Positions 33,901 to 45,900 of a stretch of DNA of 64,000 bases are shown here, piece after piece (position 1 is the first letter of the stretch; each line of letters begins with the position of its first letter). The DNA is from Imbricaverruca yamaguchii (taxonomy: Eukaryota > Arthropoda > Thecostraca > Neoverrucidae), in the NCBI GenBank assembly GCA_034440575.1, contig JAOTOL010000975.1, positions 124,001-188,000 on the forward strand. The letters run 5' to 3'. The notes beneath the pieces are model-generated. The model saw only the letters and a list, made by a program, of their open reading frames with translations. It ran no database searches and was not told where the DNA came from. The position numbers and the translations under genes were made by a program.

Positions 33901-36900
33901 GCTGGTGGCACCTGACAACAACCCAGCTCGTCAGCGAACACCACCGCCGGCTGGTGGCACCTGACGACAACCCAGCTCGTCAGCGAACACCACCGCCGGC
34001 TGGTGGCACCTGACGACAACCCAGCTCGTCAGCGAACACCACAGTACGCCCGGCGCGCCCGATGATAAGCCAGCTGGACTGCACATACCGCCACGAGCCG
34101 AATACGTCTGACGACGCGCAAACTGGTCAGCACAACACCACACATCAATCAGCACAACACCACACATCAGTCAGCACAACACCACACATTAGTCAGTACA
34201 ACACCACACATCAGTCAGCACAACACCACACATTAGTCAGTACAACACCACACATCAGTCAGCACAACACCACACATTAGTCAGCACAACACAACACATC
34301 AATCAGCACAACACCACACATCAGTCAGCACAACACCACACATTAGTCAGTACAACACCACACATCAGTCAGCACAACACCACACATTAGTCAGTACAAC
34401 ACCACACATCAGTCAGCACAACACCACACATTAGTCAGTACAACACCACACATCAGAAACACGAGCGGGACACCTTGCGATAAACCAGCTGGACTGCACA
34501 TACCGCCACAAGCCGGATACATCTGACGACACACAAACTGGTCAGCACAACACCACACATCAATCAGCACAACACCACACATCAGTCAGCACAACACCAC
34601 ACATCAATCAGCACAACACCACACATCAGTCAGCACAACACCACACATCAGTCAGCACAACACCACACATCAGTCAGCACAACACCACACATCAATCAGC
34701 ACAACACCACACATCAGTCAGCACAACACCACACATCAGTCAGCACAACACCACACATCAATCAGCACAACACCACACATCAGTCAGCACAACACCACAC
34801 ATCAATCAGCACAACACCACACATCAATCAGCACAACACCACACATCAGTCAGCACAACACCACACATTAGTCAGTACAACACCACACATCAGTCAGCAC
34901 AACACCACACATTAGTCAGTACAACACCACACATCAGAAACACGAGCGGGACACCTTGCGATAAACCAGCTGGACTGCACATACCGCCACGAGCCGGATA
35001 CATCTGACGACACACAAACTGGTCATCACAACACCACACATCAATCAGCACAACACCACACATCAGTCAGCACAACACCACACATCAGTCAGTACAACAT
35101 CACACATCAGTCAGCACAACACCACACATCAATGAGCACAACACCACACATCAGTCAGCACAACACCACACATCAGTCAGCACAACACCACACATCAGTC
35201 AGCACAACACCACACATCAGTCAGTACAACACCACACATCAGTCAGCACAACACCACACATCAATCAGCACAACACCACACATCAGTCAGCACAACACCA
35301 CACATTAGTCAGTACAACACCACACATCAGTCAGCACAACACCACACATCAGTCAGCACAACACAACACATCAATCAGCACAACACCACACATCAGTCAG
35401 CACAACACCACACATCAGTCAGCACAACACCACACATTAGTCAGTACAACACCACACATCAGTCAGCACAACACCACACATTAGTCAGTGCAACACCACA
35501 CATCAGAAACACGAGCGGGACACCTTGCGATAAACCAGCTGGACTGCACATACCGCCACGAGCCGGATACATCTGACGACACACAAACTGGTCATCACAA
35601 CACCACACATCAATCAGCACAACACCACACATCAGGAACACGAGCAGGACACCTTGCTGGCTGGGGGTCGCCAAGGAGGCATTGCAAGGTGTGTCTATTC
35701 GTATCTGGAATGGCTCTGAAAACTGTCTTCGTACCTCCAGATCGTCTTGCGACATTTCGTAACCCCTCCCCCGGAAAAAAGAAGTAATTTCAGTGACATG
35801 CATTGTGAGGCACCTTATACGTTTGAAGCCGACTGAATAACTAATCCGATCTCCTGTCTCATCCAAGATTGACAACAAAACAAACACCACACGTGATGCT
35901 TTATATTCCTCCCTCCAAACAATTCAGGTGATTGATTGATTGCTTAGGCTTAAGGCGCGCCGACTGCGATGTCATTTAGCGCCCATAACAATTCAGGTGA
36001 AGATTAAGGTTGAAAACGTCGCATGATAACAACGCCGGGAATGCGACAAAAATACTACATCTAAAATAGTTTGCCGGGTAAAAGGTGCACTTCAATCTCG
36101 AAAATTAAAATACACAACTCTAATCCAATAGACATGTATGCCCGTGTCGACTTCGTGGTTCTGAAGTATATCACTGCAAAGCTCGAAGACACTCACATAG
36201 GCAAGCTACAGGCCCCTGAAAAGCGTTCTGGACGGATCGGGCTGGCTCCCGTCGAATTTTTGTGGCAGCTAAAGAATGACCATCGGCTTTGCCATTCATT
36301 CGCAGCAGTTACTCGGCAAACCAGTCAGGCGACATCTCGGTGTTGCGAGACTGACCAATCGTCGCATCGTATCGTGATAAAAGAGATCGCCAAGCGGTAA
36401 TAGAAAGACGCAAGGAGATAGAGATCCAACTTTTCTGTGGTAGACTTTCGCCCAGACCAGTCCAGTAAACGCAGACAATGATGCATGACCATGTGCAGAT
36501 GTAGGATTGGACAAATATCGCCATCATCTGGTCGGGTAGGGATGAGAAGAGGTGAAAAAATGAGATAAGGAGGGAGATACCAGTGCTTTGCACAAGCGTC
36601 AACGGATGACTGCGCGTTCGTGCGCGTTTGAACCAGTGGCATTGAAATGCGCACCGGTTCAGTCTACACTGGGACGGCCGCGCCGGTTCAGTATACAATG
36701 GGGCGGCCGCGCCGGTTCAGTCTACACTGGGGCGGCCGTGCCGGTTCAGTATACAATGGGGCGGCCGCGCCGGTTCAGTCTACACTGGGGCGGCCGTGCC
36801 GGTTCAGTATACAATGGGGCGGCCGCGCCGGTTCAGTCTACACTGGGACGGCCGCGCCGGTTCAGTATACAATGGGGCGGCCGCGCCGGTTCAGTCTACA

Positions 36901-39900
36901 CTGGGGCGGCCGCGCCGGTTCAGTCTACACTGGGGCGGCCGCGCCGGTTCAGTATACAATGGGGCGGCCGCGCCGGTTCAGTATACAATGGGGCGGCCGC
37001 GCCGGTTCAGTATACAATGGGGCGGCCGCGCCGGTTCAGTCTACACTGGGGCGGCCGCGCCGGTTCAGTCTACACTGGGGCGGCCGCGCCGGTTCAGTCT
37101 ACACTGGGGCGGCCGTGCCGGTTCAGTATACAATGGGGCGGCCGCGCCGGTTCAGTCTACACTGGGACGGCCGCGCCGGTTCAGTATACAATGGGGCGGC
37201 CGCGCCGGTTCAGTCTACACTGGGGCGGCCGCGCCGGTTCAGTCTACACTGGGGCGGCCGCGCCGGTTCAGTATACAATGGGGCGGCCGCGCCGGTTCTG
37301 TTTACGCTGGGGCGGCCGTCGTGCCAAGCCGACCCGCGACACGTGTGCCACTTGCCAATCGGGCCTGAAGAACTGACGAACCACTAAGCATATACCTCGC
37401 ATATGTGACTTGTGTAGCACGAACTTACAGCGCTTAAGATAACTCCTATCGCAAGAAGACTGCTCATCTACTTCTGTATCTTTCTATTAGAGCTTACGGT
37501 GACCAAATGTCGAAATATCTAACACCGATGTATTCCGGATACATCTGACGACAAACCAACTAGTCAATACGCCACTGCACGCGGGAAATATCTGACGAGA
37601 CGAGCCAGCCCGTACACAGACACCACCGCCCAGACACACCAGACGACAAAACAGCTCGCTGCCAGCATTCACTGACGGCTGCAAGAGATACGTCGCCCTC
37701 ATCAGCCACATGGTTGTACGAAAATGAAATGTGTTACGTTTGCCATGGATAATAAATTAAAAATTCAAGTAGAGAACCACCACTCAATGGAATGTGTTAC
37801 GTTAGCCATCGATATTAAATGAAAAAAATCAGTTAGAGAACTTGCGTCATCTTTTGTTCCTTCCGGAAAGCCCAGCCGGTCACTATAATAGCCACCGACA
37901 CTCGGGTAAAGTACCACTAGTCAGCAAAACATCCATATTAATCGGCACCAATCACAGCTGCAGGCGATCAAAGCGGGTGGCCACGAGAGGCGGAACGTCA
38001 CATCACTGGCTCAGCTGGTTCTGACTGCTGCGACATTAACTCGGCGACAGGCTTAGCACGGCTCAGTAAGGCGGCCTTCTGTAGAGTCAACATGGCACCT
38101 CCTCCCCCCCCCCTCCGGCTAACGAAGGGCGCAACATCAACGGCACACGCTGAGTGTGCAGCCGAAGCCATCCACTGTTACTCCTGAAGAGCCCAGGCCT
38201 TCACTATAATCCCCACCGACACTCGGTAAAGTGCCGCGAGTCAACAAAGCATCCATATTAATCAGCACCCACACAGCTGGAGGCGACCACAGCGGGCGCC
38301 CGCCAGTGGCAAAATGTCGGATAGACCAATGTCACTGTTCAATGCGAGGACGCCGCCACTTCGAAATGGTGCGTAAAACAAAACCTCTCTTTGGCTCTCT
38401 TAAGACATGGCCCCTATGAATGACATCACGCTTAACGGCAGGTCGCGAGTCAAAGCCAAGTAAAGGGTCGCCGTCTAGGTACGAGTCACTGTCTAATAAG
38501 TCTAAGAAAAACGTCTAAATACTACCTAGTAACCAACGAGATTAAGGATAACTAAGGAGACTGATTATAATGTATGGCGAATACGAACAGTACGCATAGT
38601 AGCGTAGCACTGGTTTTGGCGTGATATTACTTGGATGAAAGCCTCACATCCAATGAATACTAGTCAGACGACGAATCAGCACAGATACAACAAATACACA
38701 GCTACAAACGCCTACCAAAACAGGATCGTCATAAGTACCAACAGACGCCATAGATTCACCTGGCCACCAGTGTCACGAGACTACCATTGAGCCAGTACAT
38801 CCAGGTTACTGTATCTCACATAACATGTCAACACAGAACCGGCCAAATGTTGCGCCCCAATATACACTACACAACGATCACAACCAGAACTTCGCTGCTG
38901 AACCATCAGCATGAGCAAGAGATATCCGTACAAAATGTGCAGACATCAGCTCACAAGTGCTCTCGCGATGTTTTCCCTTCACAGCAGACCATTATTGCAG
39001 AGAGGGATTTAAATGTTGCTCGTGTCAGACTGGGGATTATTTAACACGCGCACAGGAGAGGGGGTGGGCGAAATCCGCCCACTCTACGATTTTTTCGCAG
39101 ATAACTCCCGATTTTACCTGTCGATATACGCCATGTTTTGTGTACTTGCTTCGACATGTCCGGCACGTCAGATAAAATAAGAAAAACAAAAGTCGACAAC
39201 AAAAAATGATCGAATTACGGGCCGTCAAAGTCAAAACATTATACAGCGTCACACCACAAAAATCGGCGCTCATGCGTTTCCCGTACATCGCAAAAGGGAA
39301 GTAAGTGTTCATGACAATACTGGAGACTTTTTATGCGTATTGTTACGCGATATTGATTCGAGACCATGCTAGGTCACCGAGGTCAACTCAGGTCAAGTTT
39401 ATAACAGGTTAATGGAACCAAACTTGTTGAATGGACGCAAAATGACCTTAGTAGTCCATGCGCCCTAAAACCAAAATAACTAACTAAACTTGTTCAACTG
39501 AAAGGTTGACATAAACGCAAATCACAGTTATATGATTCGTGTTATTTTGAATGCTACTCTCTGCTGAAAACTTTTGTTTTTGTCATTGTGAACCGAAGCG
39601 TTTCCATACTCATTCACGTACTTCAACCCTTTCTTCGTGAAGCCGATTGCGTCGGCCGCCCGTCTATCCGGCGGGCTGCCAGGTTCCGGTAACTGGAACC
39701 GGTAACTGACCCGATGCAGAGCTGATGTATAGGTGATGAGGTTAAATGCCGGGTCTATTATCTGTATTACATCATTGGTTATTTCCAAAACATCAATGAT
39801 GCCCACTATGGAGCAATTCATCATAATCGCAGCGATACATAACCATATCAAGCCAAACCAAGCAAAACAATTCAAATATGGCGTGTGACCTCATTTGGCC

Positions 39901-42900
39901 TTGAAGATATTGACCTAAGGTCGTGGCATTTGCACACAATAGAGTTCACCAACATACCCATCAACCTTGAAAATTTCGTTGCTCTAGCTGTCGTAGAAAC
40001 CAAGATCTTAAAGGAGCGGAATCGGCCCGACCCCACCCCCACCCTGTGCATTCTTATCGGAGGGCCACCAGGCGCGTGTTAAAGCTGGGAAGTGAATCGC
40101 GGGAAGTGGGGGAGGGGAGGGGGAGGGATGAAACTAACACCTGAACCTAAGCTGGGAACACGAGTGGCTTAAGACGCTGACACAAATTGCACGGGAATCT
40201 CCGCATACACCAGCACGGCCTATTGATCCGCCGTGACGTCCAGCGGGCTCGCATAGCTCGCACACATATATCAACGTGCACACATATATCGCTCGCATAG
40301 CTCGCACACATATATATAGTCTCGCACACATATATCAACGTGCTCACCAGATCCGAAACCAAGGTAGGAAAACATGGGCTTTGGTGGGTTTATCAGGACT
40401 GGTATGCACACCATAAAACAGCTTCGGTTTGCTACTGTGGAAATTACCTTAACTGGACAACTGCACTTCTTAATGGAAGAGCTGAAATGGAGTACGCCCA
40501 CTTACCCACAGCTGGCTGGACTTCACGTGGTGTGCCACTCACCTGGCCACGGCGAACAGCGCGCGTACCATCTTCTCGCCCTCGCCGATCCACTTGGAGG
40601 TGAGAGAGGAGGCGCTGATGCTGAAGAAGGTCGACTGCGACTGACTGGCGATGCATTTGCCTGCGAACGTGCGATGCTGAGGACCACGGCTGGGCTTGGC
40701 GTTTCACCGGTGGCATGAGAGACACAAAAAGTTCGGTCACGGGGAAATCTATCACACAAAGTAGTGATGGGTCAAAATCGTGAATATCTTTGCCATTAAA
40801 TCTGCATCGGATAAAAGTATCCGGACAACCCACTCTGATGCATGGAGCACACTAGGCCGATGGGAGTCTCTGCGGTCTGGCGCACCCGCGGCCGGGACGT
40901 TCGCTTACTGGCCGTCTCCTTACCAATCAACGTCTTGCCAGTGCCGGGAGGGCCGAACAGCAGCAGGCCCTTGGGCAGGCCGCGCAGACCGGTGAAAATG
41001 TCGGGCCGAAGCAGTGGCCAGATCACCATCTCCTGGGAATGACAGCCAGATACAGCAGTGACCACGGTCGCGGGCGGAAGCGGTCAGATCACCATCTCCT
41101 GGGGACGACACAGTCGGATACAGCAGTGACCACAGTCACGGGTGGAAGCGGTCAGATCACCATCTCCTGGGGACGACACAGTCGGACACAGCAGTGACCA
41201 CAGTCACGGGTGGAAGCGGTCAGATCACCATCTCCTGGGGACGACACAGTCGGACACAGCAGTGACCACGGTCGCGGGCGGAAGTGGTCAGATCACTACC
41301 TCCTGGGGACGACACAGTCGGACACAGCAGTGACCACGGTCGCGGGCGGAAGTGGTCAGATCACCATCTCCTGGGAATGACACAGCCAGATACAGCAGTG
41401 ACCACAGTCACGGGTGGAAGCGGTCAGATCACCATCTCCTGGGGACGACACAGTCGGACACAGCAGTGACCACGGTCGCGGGCGGAAGTGGTCAGATCAC
41501 CATCTCCTGAGGACGATACAGCCGGATACAGCAGTGACCACAGTCGCGAGCGGAAGTGGTCAGATCACTACCTCCTGGGGACGACAAAGCCGGATACAGC
41601 AGTGACCACAGTCGCGAGCGGAAGCGGTCAGATCATCATCTCCTGAGGACGACACAGTCGGACACAGTAGTGACCACAGTCGCGAGCTTAAGCGGTCAGA
41701 TCACCATCTCCTGGGGACGACACCACTGTTAGTGGACAGGAGGCAGGCTGTGGGTGGGCACACTCACGGCATCCAACTCCACATGTGCGCAGTAATTAGC
41801 ACGACTGGGCTAGGGGACGCGTCCGCCCCACCGTCCACACTACGGCATCCCCGTTACGATCCCCGCTACGGGAACCCATTCAGAGCAGCCAGTGAAATCC
41901 CAGCGCACCATTCATCCACGTCCCCAACGGTGTGGACGGCGCCCACGACAGTCATAACAACGGCAGCCTTTCCGCTGGCAAGCGCACCTTAATGGTGGTC
42001 TTGGCGAACTCCAGGCCAGCAATATCGTCCCACGAGACGGCCGGGCCGCGCTCCATGATCTCGTTGGTGATCAGCTCCACCATGCGCGGTTCGATGTTCT
42101 TCAGACGCTCGTCCAGCACCGAGTCGACGCCGTCAGCTGATGACGTCATGGGACCACCGAACCGGCCGTCGGGCCTGCGGCGGTGATGTTGCAATAGCTG
42201 CTTGGAGGGGGTGCACAACATGAGCTGCTCAAATACACTGGGACGTTTACTAGGTAGGATGTCTGCCACTGGATAATTATGGCCTGAACAGATGGCTCAC
42301 AGAATCAGTGCCAAAAGGGCCAATATAAACTGGCATGGACTGGCCGAAGCTTCAATGAAAATTCCAACGACCTTCAGTTTGACTCAATTGGATTGAAACA
42401 CCTTAATCGTGTGTGATTGTGGTTTTAGGGCGCATCGACCATGGTTGGTCATTTAGCGCCCAGAAACACCTTAATCGCCTTCTTTGAATACAGAAGTATG
42501 GCGTTAGATTTACCCCCTTGATATTAGGATGACATGCTTAAGAAAATGTATATAATTAAAGACAATTTAATTTTCCCACGTGGCATATGATGTCCTGACA
42601 AAGCCTTCAAGGGCAAAGTATACATCAGAGCCATGCGTCTTGTCGCACTTCCAACGCACCAGACGTTGGACAGTATTGTTGATTGTGGCGCTGTGTGGTG
42701 TACCAATTGCATGGGGTCACATGACAACGGCACATGCTCGAGCGGCCAAGACTGGCTGTCCATCTGACTGACACCACAAACTGCCAAACCCTGACTGATG
42801 ATCCGAGATGCCCAGCCTGACTGAGCGACCAACACAATGACCGAGACCGATACACCAAGGCAACTGCACCAAACGTTAGGCAACGGTGCCTGCACAATAT

Positions 42901-45900
42901 ATTGACTGATGATGAGATAGGTAGTTATTCAGGCTTTTGGGCGCATCAACTGCACTGGCTACACAGCGCCAAGATAAAGACAATAATGGGTGGGCAAATC
43001 AGCAGCTAATACTGACTGGATGAATGTGAAAGTTGCCTTGTGTGACTGTGACTGAACTGTGACACTCACTCTGAGTGTGACTGGAAAACCAGCTTCCTCA
43101 CTCATTAGGCTTGGCCAATTTGTGGGGTTCTCAAGTCGGCTGGTGGCCAGAAATGCGGCAAATTACTGGAAGCCGATGCCGGACACCATACGAAATGATG
43201 AATGCCTTCTGACACTCAGGACAAGCGGATGACTGGGAATCGATTGGCATTACCGAAATAATCTCCACAGGCTCTGAGCCTGGAGTCTAGGTAGCACGAC
43301 GACGTTTCTCACCCGTCACTGTCGGACTCCTTGACGGGTGGCACAAAGCCACGCCGTGCGCCCAGACTCTTCCGACTGCCATACGAGGCGCTGCTTACCA
43401 CCTTCCGAGCCTGCTCAGACGTGTAACCCTTGCTCTTCAAGTGGTTCGTTATCTGCATGAATGGGCAGCTAGTTAGTTAACATGGTACACGGGGCGTGGC
43501 TAGAAAGTCAAAGAGCGTGTACTATCGGAACAGTATGAACATCAGCGATGCAGTGGTGATGCAAGGTTGCCCTAGACGCACAGGCAAAAACTGCACCCTT
43601 GAATCATCGTACCAGAACACAGTGACCGCATTTGCGAAACACCGCGAAGCTGTTGCACGACGGTCACTCCGGCCTAAGAATGGTTGCATGCTACAAAACT
43701 GTGTTGACGTTCTCGACGTGTTGACTGTCTCACCAGCTGGTCTTTGGCTGTTTTGAACGCCGAAGTAGGAGGCGGGGCTGGGTCTTCTTCGTCATCCTCC
43801 TCGTCATCCCAGCCGTTACGGCCACGCTTGCCGTAGCCTTCGACACGCAGGTAAAAGTAGGCATATATACAAAATCGGAAACGCTATGCACGAAAGTTAG
43901 AACACGACATCAAGCATAGATGATCACAATGCACAGATTACAGCGTAGTCAAATTATTTAAAGGTATCCACATATTGAGCTGAAAGTTAACTGAACTAGA
44001 TGCCACTTGATTTCATAATCTAAAAAGCATTTGTGATCTTCACCTAGGGTGGATATTCAGGTGCTAAATTAATAAAGGGAAATACCCGGGGTTTTCTGAA
44101 ACTCGGTCACCATTTCTCACAGTCATCATTATATTGTGATGATGACTATGATTATGAACAATGGAAAATTATCTTTCCTATGGTCCTGAACTTCGGTCTT
44201 TGTAGAGCAAAGGACATAATCGAAAACATGAAAGCCCACAGCGAAGTACACGGCAATACGACAGGCATACAATAGCCTCGAAATGTCAGGATGGTAAACA
44301 TCCAATACATATCGAACATGGTAAATTATTAACGATACCTTGGCTCAATGCTGTCGAATTGCGTCAGAGAAAACACGGGAAAAGCTTCCATTAAGTGTTG
44401 GTTTCCTCTCATACTTAGCAAGTTCCAAACACTGCATCAGCATCCCACCGCAACCGCAACCATCAGGCGACAGCCGAGAGGCGACATCGTACCTCCGCCG
44501 CGGCCCCCACGCCCGCGGGGCCGCTGGTTCCAGAAGCCACTGCCGCCGCGGCCCGCTTCTCGGCCGGCGTTGCAGCCACGACCTGAGCCGCCAGCACCCC
44601 AGCCACCACCGGACACCGGTCCTGCCCGTGCCGTCGTGCCGCTCGTCTGGTCCGGGTGCGATCCGACCTGACCCTGACCCGTCAGCGACCTGACCTGCCC
44701 AGCCTGGCCGTAGCCCGCCGTGCCGCTGCCGGCCGCCGGAAACAGCGGACCTGGCCGGGGCGGGGCGGACGACACGTGATGGGTCTGGCGGGGTGTAGCA
44801 GCCGCGACCAGGGGAACTTGCCGGGGTGTGGCGGCTGGCAGTAGAGGAGGCAGGCGCTGTGTGTCGGCCGAGGCCACAGGAGCCTGTCGGGGCGTGGTAG
44901 CTGGGGTGGGCGGAGCTGTGAGTGACTGGACAGACGCCACTGAGGTCGGGTGCTGGCCGGCCCGAGATGTAGGTGCCGACCCGCACGGCTTCACAGTCGC
45001 CTGTCCACAGTTGGCGGTCGGTGCCGGCGCCGGCGGCCTCTGCGCCAAGGCGCGGTTCACCTCATCTAGGTCGGAGAAGCACGGCGTCCGCTCGTCCGGT
45101 AAAAAGCTGCAGAGATCGTCCGCAGATATACTAGAGGTCCATGTTGAGCTCTCTGTAAGACACGATGGTATCTTACCAGATACACCTGGTACGGTACCAG
45201 ATACATCTGGTACGGTACCACATACACCTGGCACCGTACCAGATACACCTAGTACCGTATGCATCATCTGGTACGGCGCGAGCGCTAACAAATATAGTGA
45301 AGAAAACACGTATGACTTAGCACTATATCATATGATATCGCTGGCGTAAATATGTTTAACTCCTACCTTTTCCAGTTGGATCGCCAGTGCTTACATAATT
45401 TTCTGAATCTCCAACTGCAAGAAACACATCAATGACACCCGAAACACATCATTTCCAACTTCTCATTAGTACCAAAAGTTCTCTGGGCGCCACGCTGCTT
45501 CGTTTCATTTTTAAGACACTTGCGACGAAACGAAAATGATGACCTTTCCCTCCAGCACATTTAATTCAGACATTCGGTGCTCCACTGTCGAGCGTACCCC
45601 CTAGCCTTCCATTCAAGAGGGGGGCGTAGTCTGTCATCAATTCGCTCCTAATTGAGATGCATGAGCGAGGCAAGATGCAAACCCGAACGTCTCGTATCAC
45701 AAGACAACTCAAGTGGTACCTGCTTTACTTTGTTTGCTCAGAGACTTTCCAGGTCAAGTCACAGATCAGAATAGTCAGGAACGATGTCTTATAATGCATG
45801 TTTCGTCCAAAAACGTCATCTAGAGTCAGTCGACTTTGGGCTTTGGTGGGCGTGGGTTAACTTTGTCACCGATATTTTATAAAGAAAACGTCGCGGCGTG

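Noticed and set aside
31142..35650. CRISPR-like arrays of regular short repeats
   Set aside because: Units are contiguous with no unique spacers, and the DNA is animal with introns; these are minisatellites.
36588..37387. Three overlapping plus-strand open frames of 190-262 codons
   Set aside because: All phases of the stop-free 29-bp array; intronic.
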